Source: Parapedobacter sp037190485
GTDB taxonomy: Bacteria > Bacteroidota > Bacteroidia > Sphingobacteriales > Sphingobacteriaceae
NCBI GenBank assembly: GCA_037190485.1
Contig: JBBCJB010000003.1
Coordinates: 211,476-275,475 of the forward strand
DNA length: 64,000 nucleotides
Reading direction: 5' to 3'
Position numbers and translations under genes: made by a program. The notes under the pieces are model-generated. The model did no database searches and was not told the DNA's origin. It was given only the letters and a program-made list of their open reading frames with translations. Below are positions 51,543 to 59,782 of this stretch, piece after piece. Each line of letters opens with the position of its first letter. Position 1 is the stretch's first letter.

Positions 51543-52829
51543 ATGAACGATCCACGTTACCGCAGTCCATACCCGGCTATCCTGCTCGCGGCGCTTTTCG
51601 CTTCATGTAGCGAGCAGTTCACCGGCACGCTTTTCAAAGGCCAGTCTCCGCATCAACGGTACTTGAACCAGCTGGGCAAGGCTGGGCTTGAGGGAAGCGT
51701 CATCTATCGGCAATGGTTCCAGTCGTCGGTATCCAGTCTTGTCGACCCGACTTCGGTAACCGTGCCGCATCACGAATCCGTTTACGTCGCCCGGCACCAA
51801 CCAACGGCCATCGGCTACGCGTTTACGGCACGGTTGGGCGAACGGTTGCGGGTTGCAGTAAACGCAAACGGCACCGACAGCGCGCGGCTGTTCATCGATC
51901 TCTTCGAGGCCGCGCAAGACACCGGCGCCGAGCCGAAACACTTGGCTTCGGCCGATACCGCAGCCTCCGTGCTCGTTTGGGATGTGAAACGGGATGCACG
52001 GTACATCCTCCGTGTCCAGCCCGAATTATTTGCCGAATTGTCGTTCGATCTGCGGCTTACGGCCGAGGCCTCGCTCGCCAATCCCGTGGCTCCTGACGCA
52101 CGGCAACACATTGGCAGCGTATTCGGCGATCCACGCGACGGCGGGCGCAGGCGGCATGAGGGCATCGACATCTTCGCTGTGCGCGGCACCCCTGTCGTTG
52201 CCGCAGCGGACGGCATCGTACGGGTTGGAGACAACCGCCTGGGAGGCAAGGTGGTGTGGCTAAGGCCAAAGGGCCGGCCAATCAATCTGTATTACGCCCA
52301 CTTGGACAGCCAGCTCGTTATTTCGGGCCAAACCGTACGCACTGGCGACACCTTGGGATTGATGGGTACCACCGGCAACGCACGGACCACTCCCCCGCAC
52401 CTCCATTTTGGCATCTATGCCCCCGGGGGAGCGGTCGATCCCATCCCATTCGTGCGCCCGGGCAAGTCGACCCCACCCGCCATCGTCGCTGACACCGGAC
52501 GCATCGGGGATACGCTGCGCACGGCGACTCCCCTGCGAAGCGGCGGCGCACGCCATGTTCCCGCGCGCATCGAGGCAGCCTACCGCAACGGGTACCGGGT
52601 GGTCTTTCCCGACTCCACCAAACATTTCGTGACGGCCAAACAAGTCGCCGCACTTGCCCGATTGCGCACCGTCCAGCTTGACCGTCCACACCGGTTGTAT
52701 GCCCAACCCGACACCACGGCGGCACGGATCACCGAGATGGCAGTAGGTGAACGGGCCCAGGTCGTCGGCGAATTCGGAGACTTCCTATACGTTGATAGCC
52801 CCATTCGTGGGTGGATACTGCGTCAATGA
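51543..52829 (+). CDS. M23 family metallopeptidase lipoprotein with C-terminal SH3-like domain
   Basis: 428 residues from the ATG at 51543. YPAILLAALFASCSEQF is a lipoprotein signal with Cys about residue 20. The middle (50-180) is a beta-rich region (VAVNANGTDSARLFIDLFEA). The LytM/M23 domain has RRRHEGIDIFAVRGTPVVAA (HxGxD), VVWLRPKGRPINLYYAHLDS and RTTPPHLHFGIYAPGG (HLHFG). The C-terminus (DRPHRLYAQPDTTAARITEM; GERAQVVGEFGDFLYVDSPI) is SH3-like. It probably cleaves or binds peptidoglycan at the outer membrane's inner face. It lies 31 bases before YihY. Confidence 0.9.
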   Translation: MNDPRYRSPYPAILLAALFASCSEQFTGTLFKGQSPHQRYLNQLGKAGLEGSVIYRQWFQSSVSSLVDPTSVTVPHHESVYVARHQPTAIGYAFTARLGERLRVAVNANGTDSARLFIDLFEAAQDTGAEPKHLASADTAASVLVWDVKRDARYILRVQPELFAELSFDLRLTAEASLANPVAPDARQHIGSVFGDPRDGGRRRHEGIDIFAVRGTPVVAAADGIVRVGDNRLGGKVVWLRPKGRPINLYYAHLDSQLVISGQTVRTGDTLGLMGTTGNARTTPPHLHFGIYAPGGAVDPIPFVRPGKSTPPAIVADTGRIGDTLRTATPLRSGGARHVPARIEAAYRNGYRVVFPDSTKHFVTAKQVAALARLRTVQLDRPHRLYAQPDTTAARITEMAVGERAQVVGEFGDFLYVDSPIRGWILRQ

Positions 52830-52860
52830 AACACCAACAAAATCAAATCATATATCCATC

Positions 52861-53826
52861 ATGAAAAAAACAAGCTTCTTCAAACGCTGGTTCACCATCC
52901 TGAAAAATACGTTTACCATCTTCGGCGATGCCAAGGGGCTCAAGTTCAGCGCTTCGCTATCGTATTACACCATGTTTTCGCTCGCCCCTTTATTGGTGTT
53001 GACCATCGCGCTGGCGGCATTGTTCTTCGGGCAAGAGGCCGCAGAAGGGCAGGTTTTCGAAGAGATCAACGGCTTGGTCGGCAATGCCGCGGCCGCGCAG
53101 ATCCAGGAAATCATCAAGAATGTCCAGCTCAAGGAAGACAACACGTTGGCGCTCATCATCGGCATCGGCACCTTGCTCATGGGCGCCACGTCCGTGTTCG
53201 GCGACATGCAGCATTCCATCAATAAGATCTGGGAAATCAAGCCGAAACCCAAACGGGGTTGGGTAAAGATGATCACCGATCGGTTGCTGTCGTCGTCGCT
53301 GGTGCTATCGTTGGGATTCCTGCTCATCGTCTCGTTGATCGTCAACGGGGTATTGATGATTTTCATGGATTACATCCGGCGATTGTTTTCGGACGCGGCG
53401 GTGTACCTCTCGATGGCGATTGAGACCGTTACCAATTTCGTGGTCATCAGCACGCTGTTCGGCGTGATATTCAAGTTTCTACCCGATGTGCGTATCCAAT
53501 GGAAAGACGTCAAGGCCGGTGCCTTCTTCACCGCCATATTGTTCATGATCGGCCGTTTCCTCATCGGATTCTACATCCAGACCACCGGCCCCGAATCGAC
53601 CTATGGAGCTGCAGCTTCCGTGATCGTGCTTTTGCTTTGGGTTTATTACACGGCGGCCATCCTATACATCGGCGCATCGTTCACCCGAGCCTACGCCGAA
53701 TACCACGGTTCCAGGATTACCCCGGCTGAATTCGCGGTGCATGTCGAAGAACGGGAAACGGAGAAGGAGGTAACCCAGCTCCCGCCGGCTAAGGGCACCG
53801 ACCTCCCAACTGACGGTACGGATTGA
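52861..53826 (+). CDS. YihY/BrkB family inner-membrane protein
   Basis: 321 residues from the ATG at 52861. FSASLSYYTMFSLAPLLVL is the family's first helix, followed by LALIIGIGTLLMGATSVFGD, SLVLSLGFLLIVSLIVNGVL, TNFVVISTLFGVIFKFLPDV, FFTAILFMIGRFLIGFYIQT and AAASVIVLLLWVYYTAAILY. The cytoplasmic tail is acidic (HVEERETEKEVTQLPPAKGT). The function of YihY proteins is unsettled; they were once mis-assigned as RNase BN. Preceded by the M23 gene with likely co-transcription. Confidence 0.9.
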   Translation: MKKTSFFKRWFTILKNTFTIFGDAKGLKFSASLSYYTMFSLAPLLVLTIALAALFFGQEAAEGQVFEEINGLVGNAAAAQIQEIIKNVQLKEDNTLALIIGIGTLLMGATSVFGDMQHSINKIWEIKPKPKRGWVKMITDRLLSSSLVLSLGFLLIVSLIVNGVLMIFMDYIRRLFSDAAVYLSMAIETVTNFVVISTLFGVIFKFLPDVRIQWKDVKAGAFFTAILFMIGRFLIGFYIQTTGPESTYGAAASVIVLLLWVYYTAAILYIGASFTRAYAEYHGSRITPAEFAVHVEERETEKEVTQLPPAKGTDLPTDGTD

Positions 53827-53850
53827 GCGCCTCATGTAATAAATTGATTA

Positions 53851-53869
53851 CAAGAAGATGCCGTTCTTG
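53851..53869. repeat. short inverted repeat downstream of YihY
   Basis: CAAGAA and TTCTTG flank a 7-nt spacer. The 287-base gap to the ECF sigma gene contains no gene. The repeat could be a weak terminator or an operator. Confidence 0.35.
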
Positions 53870-54113
53870 CCCGAAAAACGTGATAACCGGCGGATAACGC
53901 ACGATTCGAACACCAACGCCAAGGCTGCATCCGGAAATTCTAGCATTTATCCAAACAAAAACAAGCACCCGTTTGTTGGGCTTCATAGGATTACCAGGTA
54001 ACGAAAACGATTAAATTACCGGTCGGCATGCGTAAATGGCCATTGCGCACCTGCTGATTGATGCTGAAACACACAAAGATGAAAGCGAACAAGAACGATT
54101 AATTCTATAGACT

Positions 54114-54629
54114 ATGAATAAGATTGAATTTAACAGCAAAGTCGTACAGGAAGCCAATTCATTAAGTAGCTATGCATTCTATTTCACGCGCGATGAGGAG
54201 AACGCAAACGATCTTGTTCAAGACACCCTGCTCAAAGCCTTTTCGTATTACAACAAATTCCGGGACGGCACGAACCTACAGGCTTGGCTTTACACCATCC
54301 TGAAAAACACCTTCATCAATTATTACAGGCGCAAGGTAAAAACAAACTCCATCATCATGAAGTCGGACAACATCTCCTCTTCTGATCTGTATTCGAGTTC
54401 GTTGCGCAACGGCGCCGAAGGCAAATTCGTCATGGACGATATCGAACGTGCGCTTTCCAGGCTGCCGGAAGAATACTATCAACCCTTTTCAATGTATTAT
54501 GAAGGGTATAAGTACCACGAAATCGCAGACCATTTCCAGATTCCGATCGGCACCGTCAAGACCCGCATCCACGTGGCTCGGCAGCAATTAAAGAAAAAAC
54601 TCAAGCCCTACGCTCCCAAGGGCGATTAG
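54114..54629 (+). CDS. ECF RNA polymerase sigma factor, paralogue of the one at 1931
   Basis: 171 residues. Region 2 reads FTRDEENANDLVQDTLLKAF and LQAWLYTILKNTFINYYRRK. Region 4 reads YEGYKYHEIADHFQIPIGTV and KTRIHVARQQLKKKLKP. Length, start and region-4 helix match the sigma factor at 1931-2446, so the two likely read similar promoters. No anti-sigma gene is adjacent. Its transcript probably ends at a perfect 20-bp stem after the stop. DUF892 converges on it. Confidence 0.93.
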   Translation: MNKIEFNSKVVQEANSLSSYAFYFTRDEENANDLVQDTLLKAFSYYNKFRDGTNLQAWLYTILKNTFINYYRRKVKTNSIIMKSDNISSSDLYSSSLRNGAEGKFVMDDIERALSRLPEEYYQPFSMYYEGYKYHEIADHFQIPIGTVKTRIHVARQQLKKKLKPYAPKGD

Positions 54630-54641
54630 ATTTCAATAACA

Positions 54642-54686
54642 AAAAGAAGCGAGGCCCGGCTGGAAAAGCCGGGCCTCGCTTCTTTT
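54642..54686. terminator. bidirectional terminator between ECF sigma and DUF892 genes
   Basis: A perfect 20-bp stem (arms 54642-54661 and 54667-54686) with a 5-nt loop. One arm begins AAAA and the other ends TTTT, so it can terminate transcripts from both sides. Confidence 0.9.
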
Positions 54687-54707
54687 GCAACTTACGCTCA
54701 CCTGGGC

Positions 54708-55220
54708 CTATGCCGCAACATTTGCTTCCGAGAGCGCAATGTCGGTCAGCTTGGCGTCCGTTTCCTTCTCTTCGTTCAAGGTGGTTCCCAAGATTTCCTT
54801 CGCTTCGCGGTGCTCCATCAGCTGCGCGTACGTTACGAGGCATCCATAAGTGGCGATTTCATAATGTTCCACCTTTTGCGCCGCGGCGATGAGTGCCGCA
54901 TCCAGCGATGGGTCGCCCTCGAAGCTCTCGATGATTTCCTCCGCTTCGCCGAGTAACCCCTCCATGGCCTTGCACTTTTTCCCGCGTGCGGCCAATCCTA
55001 GCGATTCAAATACGCCCTTCAGCCGGTTGATGTGTTCCTCCGTTTCTGAGTAATGCGTTTCGAACGCCGTTTTCAGCGTCGCGCTCCCTGCCGCATTGGC
55101 CATTTTCTTCAGCCCCTTCAGGAGCTGCCGTTCCGCGCCTAAGATGTCCCGCAACTCGTCTACGAACAATTCGTGAAGGTGTGCGTTGGGCATTTCGCCA
55201 TTCTGCTTGTTGTTTGCCAT
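54708..55220 (-). CDS. DUF892 / YciE-like ferritin-fold stress protein
   Basis: 170 residues. HLHELFVDELRDILGAERQL, LKGLKKMANAAGSATLKTAF and HYSETEEHINRLKGVFESLG are the YciF/YciE helices with the ferritin-like Glu/His ligands; EHYEIATYGCLVTYAQLMEH and KEILGTTLNEEKETDAKLTD complete the second half. YciE-type proteins are induced by osmotic and general stress and may bind metal. A strong AAGGAG site precedes the ATG. A truncated relic of a related gene lies at 27771-27892. Confidence 0.93.
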   Translation of the reverse strand: MANNKQNGEMPNAHLHELFVDELRDILGAERQLLKGLKKMANAAGSATLKTAFETHYSETEEHINRLKGVFESLGLAARGKKCKAMEGLLGEAEEIIESFEGDPSLDAALIAAAQKVEHYEIATYGCLVTYAQLMEHREAKEILGTTLNEEKETDAKLTDIALSEANVAA

Positions 55221-55228
55221 GATGAGTT

Positions 55229-55234
55229 CTCCTT
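55229..55234 (-). promoter_or_regulatory. ribosome binding site of the DUF892 gene
   Basis: AAGGAG on the minus strand, eight bases before the ATG at 55220. It supports this start. Confidence 0.55.
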
Positions 55235-55349
55235 TTTATGTATGTCTTTTAAAAAATTAACATGTGGCTTTCGCCTTTGTTTAGAAAAAATGCCTGCCGT
55301 CCAAACAAACATGCCCAGCCGCCTGTTGGCGCAGCAAAGAGGTAGGGAT

Positions 55350-55607
55350 ATGGAACACGAACAACTCATCGGCTCGGTGGCGGGTATACTCACCTCGATC
55401 GCGATGCTTCCGCAATTGATCAAGGTAATCCGGACGAAGGAAATCGGTGATCTTTCGTTGCTGACGATAGGCGTGTTGCTTACGGGGGTCGCCCTTTGGG
55501 TATATTATGGCGCTTTACGGGAGGATATGCCGGTAATCCTCTCCAATTCTTTTTCTGTCGCCATCAACTCGGCATTACTTACCTGCTTTTTACTGTATCG
55601 GAAATGA
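55350..55607 (+). CDS. SemiSWEET-type sugar transporter
   Basis: 85 residues from the ATG at 55350, the length of bacterial SemiSWEETs; the in-frame extension to 55173 is rejected. Three helices form one PQ-loop triple-helix bundle: LIGSVAGILTSIAMLPQLIK with the conserved PQ, LLTIGVLLTGVALWVYYGAL with the WxxYG segment, and SNSFSVAINSALLTCFLLY with the substrate-site Asn. It works as a dimer and carries mono- or disaccharides down their gradient. It is isolated between DUF892 and a convergent receiver gene, with no sugar enzymes nearby. Confidence 0.92.
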   Translation: MEHEQLIGSVAGILTSIAMLPQLIKVIRTKEIGDLSLLTIGVLLTGVALWVYYGALREDMPVILSNSFSVAINSALLTCFLLYRK

Positions 55608-55632
55608 TTGCCGGTAAGCTAACGTGAATCCG

Positions 55633-55983
55633 TCATGATAGCAATGCCGCGACACGCTGCGTCAATACACTGTTGTTGAATGGCTTCGGAAGGAATCCTA
55701 CTGCAGCGCAGCCTTTCGGCACCGTCTGCGTATGGGCTGACATCAGTAAAATCGGCACGTCGGCCGTTTGCGGATCCGCCGTCATTTCGCAGCACATCTC
55801 CCGGCCATCCCCATCGGGCAGCATAACATCCAGGATGACCAGGTCAGGCTTGCCGTGGCCCAACGATTCGCGAAAAAGCGACAGGTTCTCCAGCAACGTC
55901 AGTTCATACTGCGATTCGAGCAGGTAACCCACGATGTCCCGGATGTCCTCGTCGTCCTCCACGACCGTAATTCTTTTCTTCAT
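55633..55983 (-). CDS. single-domain response regulator
   Basis: 116 residues. KRITVVEDDEDIRDIVGYLL (acidic pair), LVILDVMLPDGDGREM (phospho-Asp), VPILLMSAHTQTV (Ser) and AVGFLPKPFNNS (Lys) are all present. No output domain. I start it at the ATG 55983. An ATG at 56040 that overlaps the kinase stop (TAATG) would add 19 residues and would couple the genes, so either may be used. Likely partner: the PAS kinase at 56040. Confidence 0.92.
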   Translation of the reverse strand: MKKRITVVEDDEDIRDIVGYLLESQYELTLLENLSLFRESLGHGKPDLVILDVMLPDGDGREMCCEMTADPQTADVPILLMSAHTQTVPKGCAAVGFLPKPFNNSVLTQRVAALLS

Positions 55984-56039
55984 CGTTTGCTTTTTGGAAT
56001 GCAACAACCCACCGCCGGAAAAGTTGCTATTTTCTATCA

Positions 56040-58040
56040 TTATTTCCTGGGCAGTGTCACGGTGAATACGCTGCCCTTTCCTACCACGCTTTGCACGTGC
56101 AGCTTTCCCCCATGCCGCTCCACGATATCCCGAGTGATGTAAAGCCCAAGCCCCAGCCCTTGGACGGGCTTCCGCGCCCCGGCGCGGTAATAGCGCTCGA
56201 ACACGCGATCCAATTCCCCGGGTGGGATGCCGATCCCGCGATCGGTTACCGAAATCCGGCATTCCGTTGCCGACACGTCCAACGATACCGTTACTTCGGT
56301 CCCCTTGGGCGAATATTTCACGGCGTTGCCGACCAGGTTCTGCAAGACCTGCTCCATCCGCTTGCGATCCGCTTGGATCGTGCATCCACCGGCGGCTCCG
56401 ATGCACGATATCCGGTGGGTGGTTACGGCAACCTGGAGCTGTTCGACCAGCTCCGGGACCATGCGGCCAACGTCGATGGCTTCCGGCGACAGTTCCAGGT
56501 TGCCAGATTCGATCCTTGACACGTCCAGCAATTCATCGATCAGTTCCTGCATTTTCAGTGCCTGGCCCAGGCCCTTGGCGATGAATTTACGTTGGGTACC
56601 GTCGTTTGCACGCGCTTCCAGCAATTGCAGGTAACTGGAAATGCTCGTAAGTGGCGTCTTGAGTTCGTGGCCGGCCAAGGCGATGAACTCGTCTTTCCGC
56701 TCGTTCAGGCTGTTCACCTCTTCAAATAAGCGGGCATTGTCCAACGCAATGGTCGCGTATGCCACCAAACTTTTGATCAGTCGCTCATCGAGCGGCGTAA
56801 ATCGACCGGCCCCGGTATGGATCAATACCAATTTACCGACCACGTTCCCGGCCGAATGGATCAAGGGTACGGCCAGGAACACGGCTTCGCCGCTATTCCC
56901 ATCGGCAGCAGCCGGAAGTTCCATCAGCCGGGCGGATGTCATGCGCCTGCGCGTCCTTATCGGTTGCGGATGCAGCATGAACCGCTGCCAAGCCGCGGTT
57001 CCCGACAGGTTTGCATCGTCTTTGAATAGCTTCCCATCGCCGGCATAGGCACGATACGCGGGTTGCCGGAAATCGGGATCTTGGAAGTGGTAGAACGCGC
57101 CGCCGGATGCGCCGGTCAACTTGGTAGCCGCCCGCACCACCTCCCCCATGATTTCGTCACGATTGAGTTTGTCGGATATCGATTTGCTCAATTCATTGAG
57201 CGTAAGCAGGTTTTTCATGTGCTGGCGGATGGTCTTCTGCTGGTTGACCATCGCGGAGATATCCCGCGCGATCTTGGAGGCGCCGATCAGCTTCCCAGCC
57301 GCGTTGCGTATCGGCGAGACCGTGAGGGATACGGGAATCAAGCGCCCCTTCTTATCCCGCCTTATGGTCTGGAAATGATCGATGGTCACCCCGCTTTTGA
57401 TTTGCGCCAGGATGTGGTCTTCTTCGCTGGCGCGGTCGGGTGGTATCAATAGCGAAACCGGACGGCCGATCACTTCCGCTTCCCGGTAACCGTATATCCG
57501 TTCGGCACCGCCGTTCCAGCTCGTTATCCTTCCGGAAAGGTCCTTGCTGATGATGGCATCGTCGGAGTGCTGGACGATGGCCGAAAGCATGGCCTGTTTG
57601 GTATCGGTCAATCCGTGACCGGATGTATCGGTAAGCGTACCGTATACCCCCACCAACTGACCGGTTTCATCAAGGAGCCTGCGCGTGTGCAGGATCAGCC
57701 GATAATAGGTATCGTCCGGGCGCTCGATGGTGAGTTCCGTCCGCGCCGTTTCCGACTCCCCGCGAGCCAATTTCGCCAACGGGTGCTGTTCTGGATCGAT
57801 CTCATTGCCGGCAGCGTCATAGCGTTTCAACGCCCCGCACCACACGCCGGGCCCTGAAGGCGGGTGCCGCCCCCAGAAATCGACCGCAGCCCGGTTGCAA
57901 TGCGTTATGCGTCCCGTCAAGTCACATTGCCAGATCCCGACGGGAAAATCTCCGGGCCAGGTCCCTACGGCACCTATTGAAACCTTTTCCGCTTGCCCAA
58001 ACATTTGTTCGTTCTGAAAATCCATCGAATATTGCGACAC
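56040..58040 (-). CDS. PAS-PAS-GAF sensor histidine kinase
   Basis: 666 residues from a GTG at 58040 (ATG at 58025 possible). PAS 1 spans about 30-140 (VGIWQCDLTGRITHCNRAAV). PAS 2 spans about 155-265 (SDDAIISKDLSGRITSWNGG, RIYGYREAEVIGR). A GAF domain spans about 300-440 (MGEVVRAATKLTGASGGAFY; FLAVPLIHSAGNVVGKLVLI). HisKA: FIALAGHELKTPLTSISSYL. HATPase: NLVGNAVKYSPKGTEV, DRGIGIPPGELDRVFERYY, GLGLGLYITRDIVERHGG. No membrane helix, so a cytoplasmic sensor. Paired with the output-less receiver downstream and close in plan to the kinase at 44337. Confidence 0.95.
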   Translation of the reverse strand: MSQYSMDFQNEQMFGQAEKVSIGAVGTWPGDFPVGIWQCDLTGRITHCNRAAVDFWGRHPPSGPGVWCGALKRYDAAGNEIDPEQHPLAKLARGESETARTELTIERPDDTYYRLILHTRRLLDETGQLVGVYGTLTDTSGHGLTDTKQAMLSAIVQHSDDAIISKDLSGRITSWNGGAERIYGYREAEVIGRPVSLLIPPDRASEEDHILAQIKSGVTIDHFQTIRRDKKGRLIPVSLTVSPIRNAAGKLIGASKIARDISAMVNQQKTIRQHMKNLLTLNELSKSISDKLNRDEIMGEVVRAATKLTGASGGAFYHFQDPDFRQPAYRAYAGDGKLFKDDANLSGTAAWQRFMLHPQPIRTRRRMTSARLMELPAAADGNSGEAVFLAVPLIHSAGNVVGKLVLIHTGAGRFTPLDERLIKSLVAYATIALDNARLFEEVNSLNERKDEFIALAGHELKTPLTSISSYLQLLEARANDGTQRKFIAKGLGQALKMQELIDELLDVSRIESGNLELSPEAIDVGRMVPELVEQLQVAVTTHRISCIGAAGGCTIQADRKRMEQVLQNLVGNAVKYSPKGTEVTVSLDVSATECRISVTDRGIGIPPGELDRVFERYYRAGARKPVQGLGLGLYITRDIVERHGGKLHVQSVVGKGSVFTVTLPRK

Positions 58041-58053
58041 CTTATCTCCATGT

Positions 58054-58085
58054 CAAAATTAGGTAAAGTTGCCTTGATTCCCAAA
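58054..58085 (-). promoter_or_regulatory. promoter of the PAS kinase at 56040
   Basis: TTTG (58085-58082), 20 nt, TAATTTTG (58061-58054) on the minus strand. It lies 14 bases before the start at 58040, so the leader is short. Confidence 0.55.
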
Positions 58086-58160
58086 AAACCAACACAAACG
58101 ATTCGGCAAAAGATTCCTCCGTCCACGTTGCCTAATGAAAGGCCGATTGCCATGGGCATC

Positions 58161-58523
58161 TCACTCGCTCCGGTCTATATGCTTGGCAATCATGTCCAGG
58201 AAGTCCCTCATCCCGAACGGCTTTTCAAGGGCATCATCCGCCATGGCGGCCACAGCCAATGCTTTTAAGCCCGTCGTCGCGGACAGCATGATTACCGGTA
58301 TGTGCTTTGTCCGTTGCTGACCTTTCAGGTACCTGCAGAGTTCCAAGCCATCGATGCCCGGCAGTTGTTTGTCAAGCACGAAAAGATCGGGCACGATGGA
58401 ATCATCGGCCAATAGCCCCGAGCCGTCGACAAAACCGCTCACCTGATAGCCCGCGCTCTCCAACATGATCGTCAATGGATCCAATATGCCATGATCGTCT
58501 TCTACGACTACGATGTGTTTCAT
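58161..58523 (-). CDS. single-domain response regulator
   Basis: 120 residues. HIVVVEDDHGILDPLTIMLE (acidic pair), LFVLDKQLPGIDGLEL (phospho-Asp), PVIMLSATTGLKAL (Ser) and DDALEKPFGMRDF (Lys) are intact. No output domain. Its ATG overlaps the stop of the kinase gene at 58520 by four bases (ATGA), so translation is coupled and the pair is functional by organisation. Confidence 0.93.
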   Translation of the reverse strand: MKHIVVVEDDHGILDPLTIMLESAGYQVSGFVDGSGLLADDSIVPDLFVLDKQLPGIDGLELCRYLKGQQRTKHIPVIMLSATTGLKALAVAAMADDALEKPFGMRDFLDMIAKHIDRSE

Positions 58524-59638
58524 TCGGAAGTAACTTCGTTTATGCGTATTTCGGGTATCGTGAACGAAAATGTGGAGCCTATCCCTTCCTCGCTGTCAAC
58601 GGAAATCTTTCCGCCGTGCTGGCGGACGATCTGGGCCGTGATATACAGACCGAGCCCGACGCCCTGTGTTTTCGATGTGAGGGGCGCGTCGACACGGAAG
58701 TACCGCTCAAAGATCTTGTGATCCAATCCTTCCGGGATACCGACGCCGAGGTCCTTTACGTCTACCCGGACGCCGCCATCCGTTCGCGTTGACGACACCA
58801 CGATCTGCCCCCCTTCGGGCGAGTACTTTATGCCATTGGAAACCAAATTGGTAATGACCTGGCCGATCAGCTTCCGGTCGGCAATGACTGGAATGGACTT
58901 GTTGCCCTCAACGACCAGCTGGTGCCGAGGCGACGTGCCTTGCAGGTGCTCCACCTGCTCTTCGATCAGGGAAGCAAGGTCAAACCGTTCGATTTGCAAC
59001 AGCATTTCCCCGGCTGTCAATTTCGTCGTGTCAAGCAGCGCCTTGATGAGTTCCGCCAACCGGTCGACTTGCCGGCTTAACTTCGTCATCAGGGATAGAT
59101 TCACTTCGTCATCCGCATGGCTGAACTTATCGACGAGTAGCTCTGTATAGGCCTTGATGCCGGTAACGGGCGTCTTCAATTCGTGGCTTGCCACCGCGAT
59201 GAATTCATCTTTCAGCTGTTCATCCAGTTTCGCTTCGGTGATATCGCGCGCAATGGTCGAGACGCCGATCACGGCGCCGGTCTCATCCCGCACAGGCGAC
59301 AGCGCGATTTGGAGGTCGGCCTGCTTGCCGTTTTTATGGAGGCTTACCGTCTCGTAAATGGGTACTGTAACGTCGTTCCGTATGCTGGCCACGTTTTCCA
59401 CAAGCGCAACGAAATCCCGCGGCAGCATGACCATTTCCAACGATTTGCCGATCACTTCACCAGCCTTGCAGCCGTACAGGTCTTCGGCTGCCTTGTTCCA
59501 GGTCGTGATGATCCGATTGAAATCAATGGTCACAATCGAGTCCTGCGACGATTCGACGATGGCGGCCAGGTAGTATTTAGCCACTTGCTCATGATGACTG
59601 CCCATATCATCTGCAATGTCGGTGCTTTTGTTTTTCAT
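58520..59638 (-). CDS. PAS sensor histidine kinase
   Basis: 372 residues from the ATG at 59638; an in-frame start at 59707 is less likely. One PAS domain spans about 20-140 (SSQDSIVTIDFNRIITTWNK; DLYGCKAGEVIGKSLEMVML; VSLHKNGKQADLQIALSPVR). HisKA: DEFIAVASHELKTPVTGIKA. HATPase: VITNLVSNGIKYSPEGGQIV, DLGVGIPEGLDHKIFERYF, GVGLGLYITAQIVRQHGG. No membrane helix or GAF domain. Third member of the kinase/receiver series; it may integrate with the pair just downstream of it. Confidence 0.94.
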   Translation of the reverse strand: MKNKSTDIADDMGSHHEQVAKYYLAAIVESSQDSIVTIDFNRIITTWNKAAEDLYGCKAGEVIGKSLEMVMLPRDFVALVENVASIRNDVTVPIYETVSLHKNGKQADLQIALSPVRDETGAVIGVSTIARDITEAKLDEQLKDEFIAVASHELKTPVTGIKAYTELLVDKFSHADDEVNLSLMTKLSRQVDRLAELIKALLDTTKLTAGEMLLQIERFDLASLIEEQVEHLQGTSPRHQLVVEGNKSIPVIADRKLIGQVITNLVSNGIKYSPEGGQIVVSSTRTDGGVRVDVKDLGVGIPEGLDHKIFERYFRVDAPLTSKTQGVGLGLYITAQIVRQHGGKISVDSEEGIGSTFSFTIPEIRINEVTSE

Positions 59639-59782
59639 GTCCGCAAGTGTTTTTCGTATAAGATTAGCTGTTGCCAATCCGAGCCTCGATAGGGGAACAC
59701 CTGGCACAGTGCTGTTGTTTCCATTAATGGAAAAAACCTGTATTAAATCCCTTACCGTACTAAAAAGACGGCGATAAACAAC

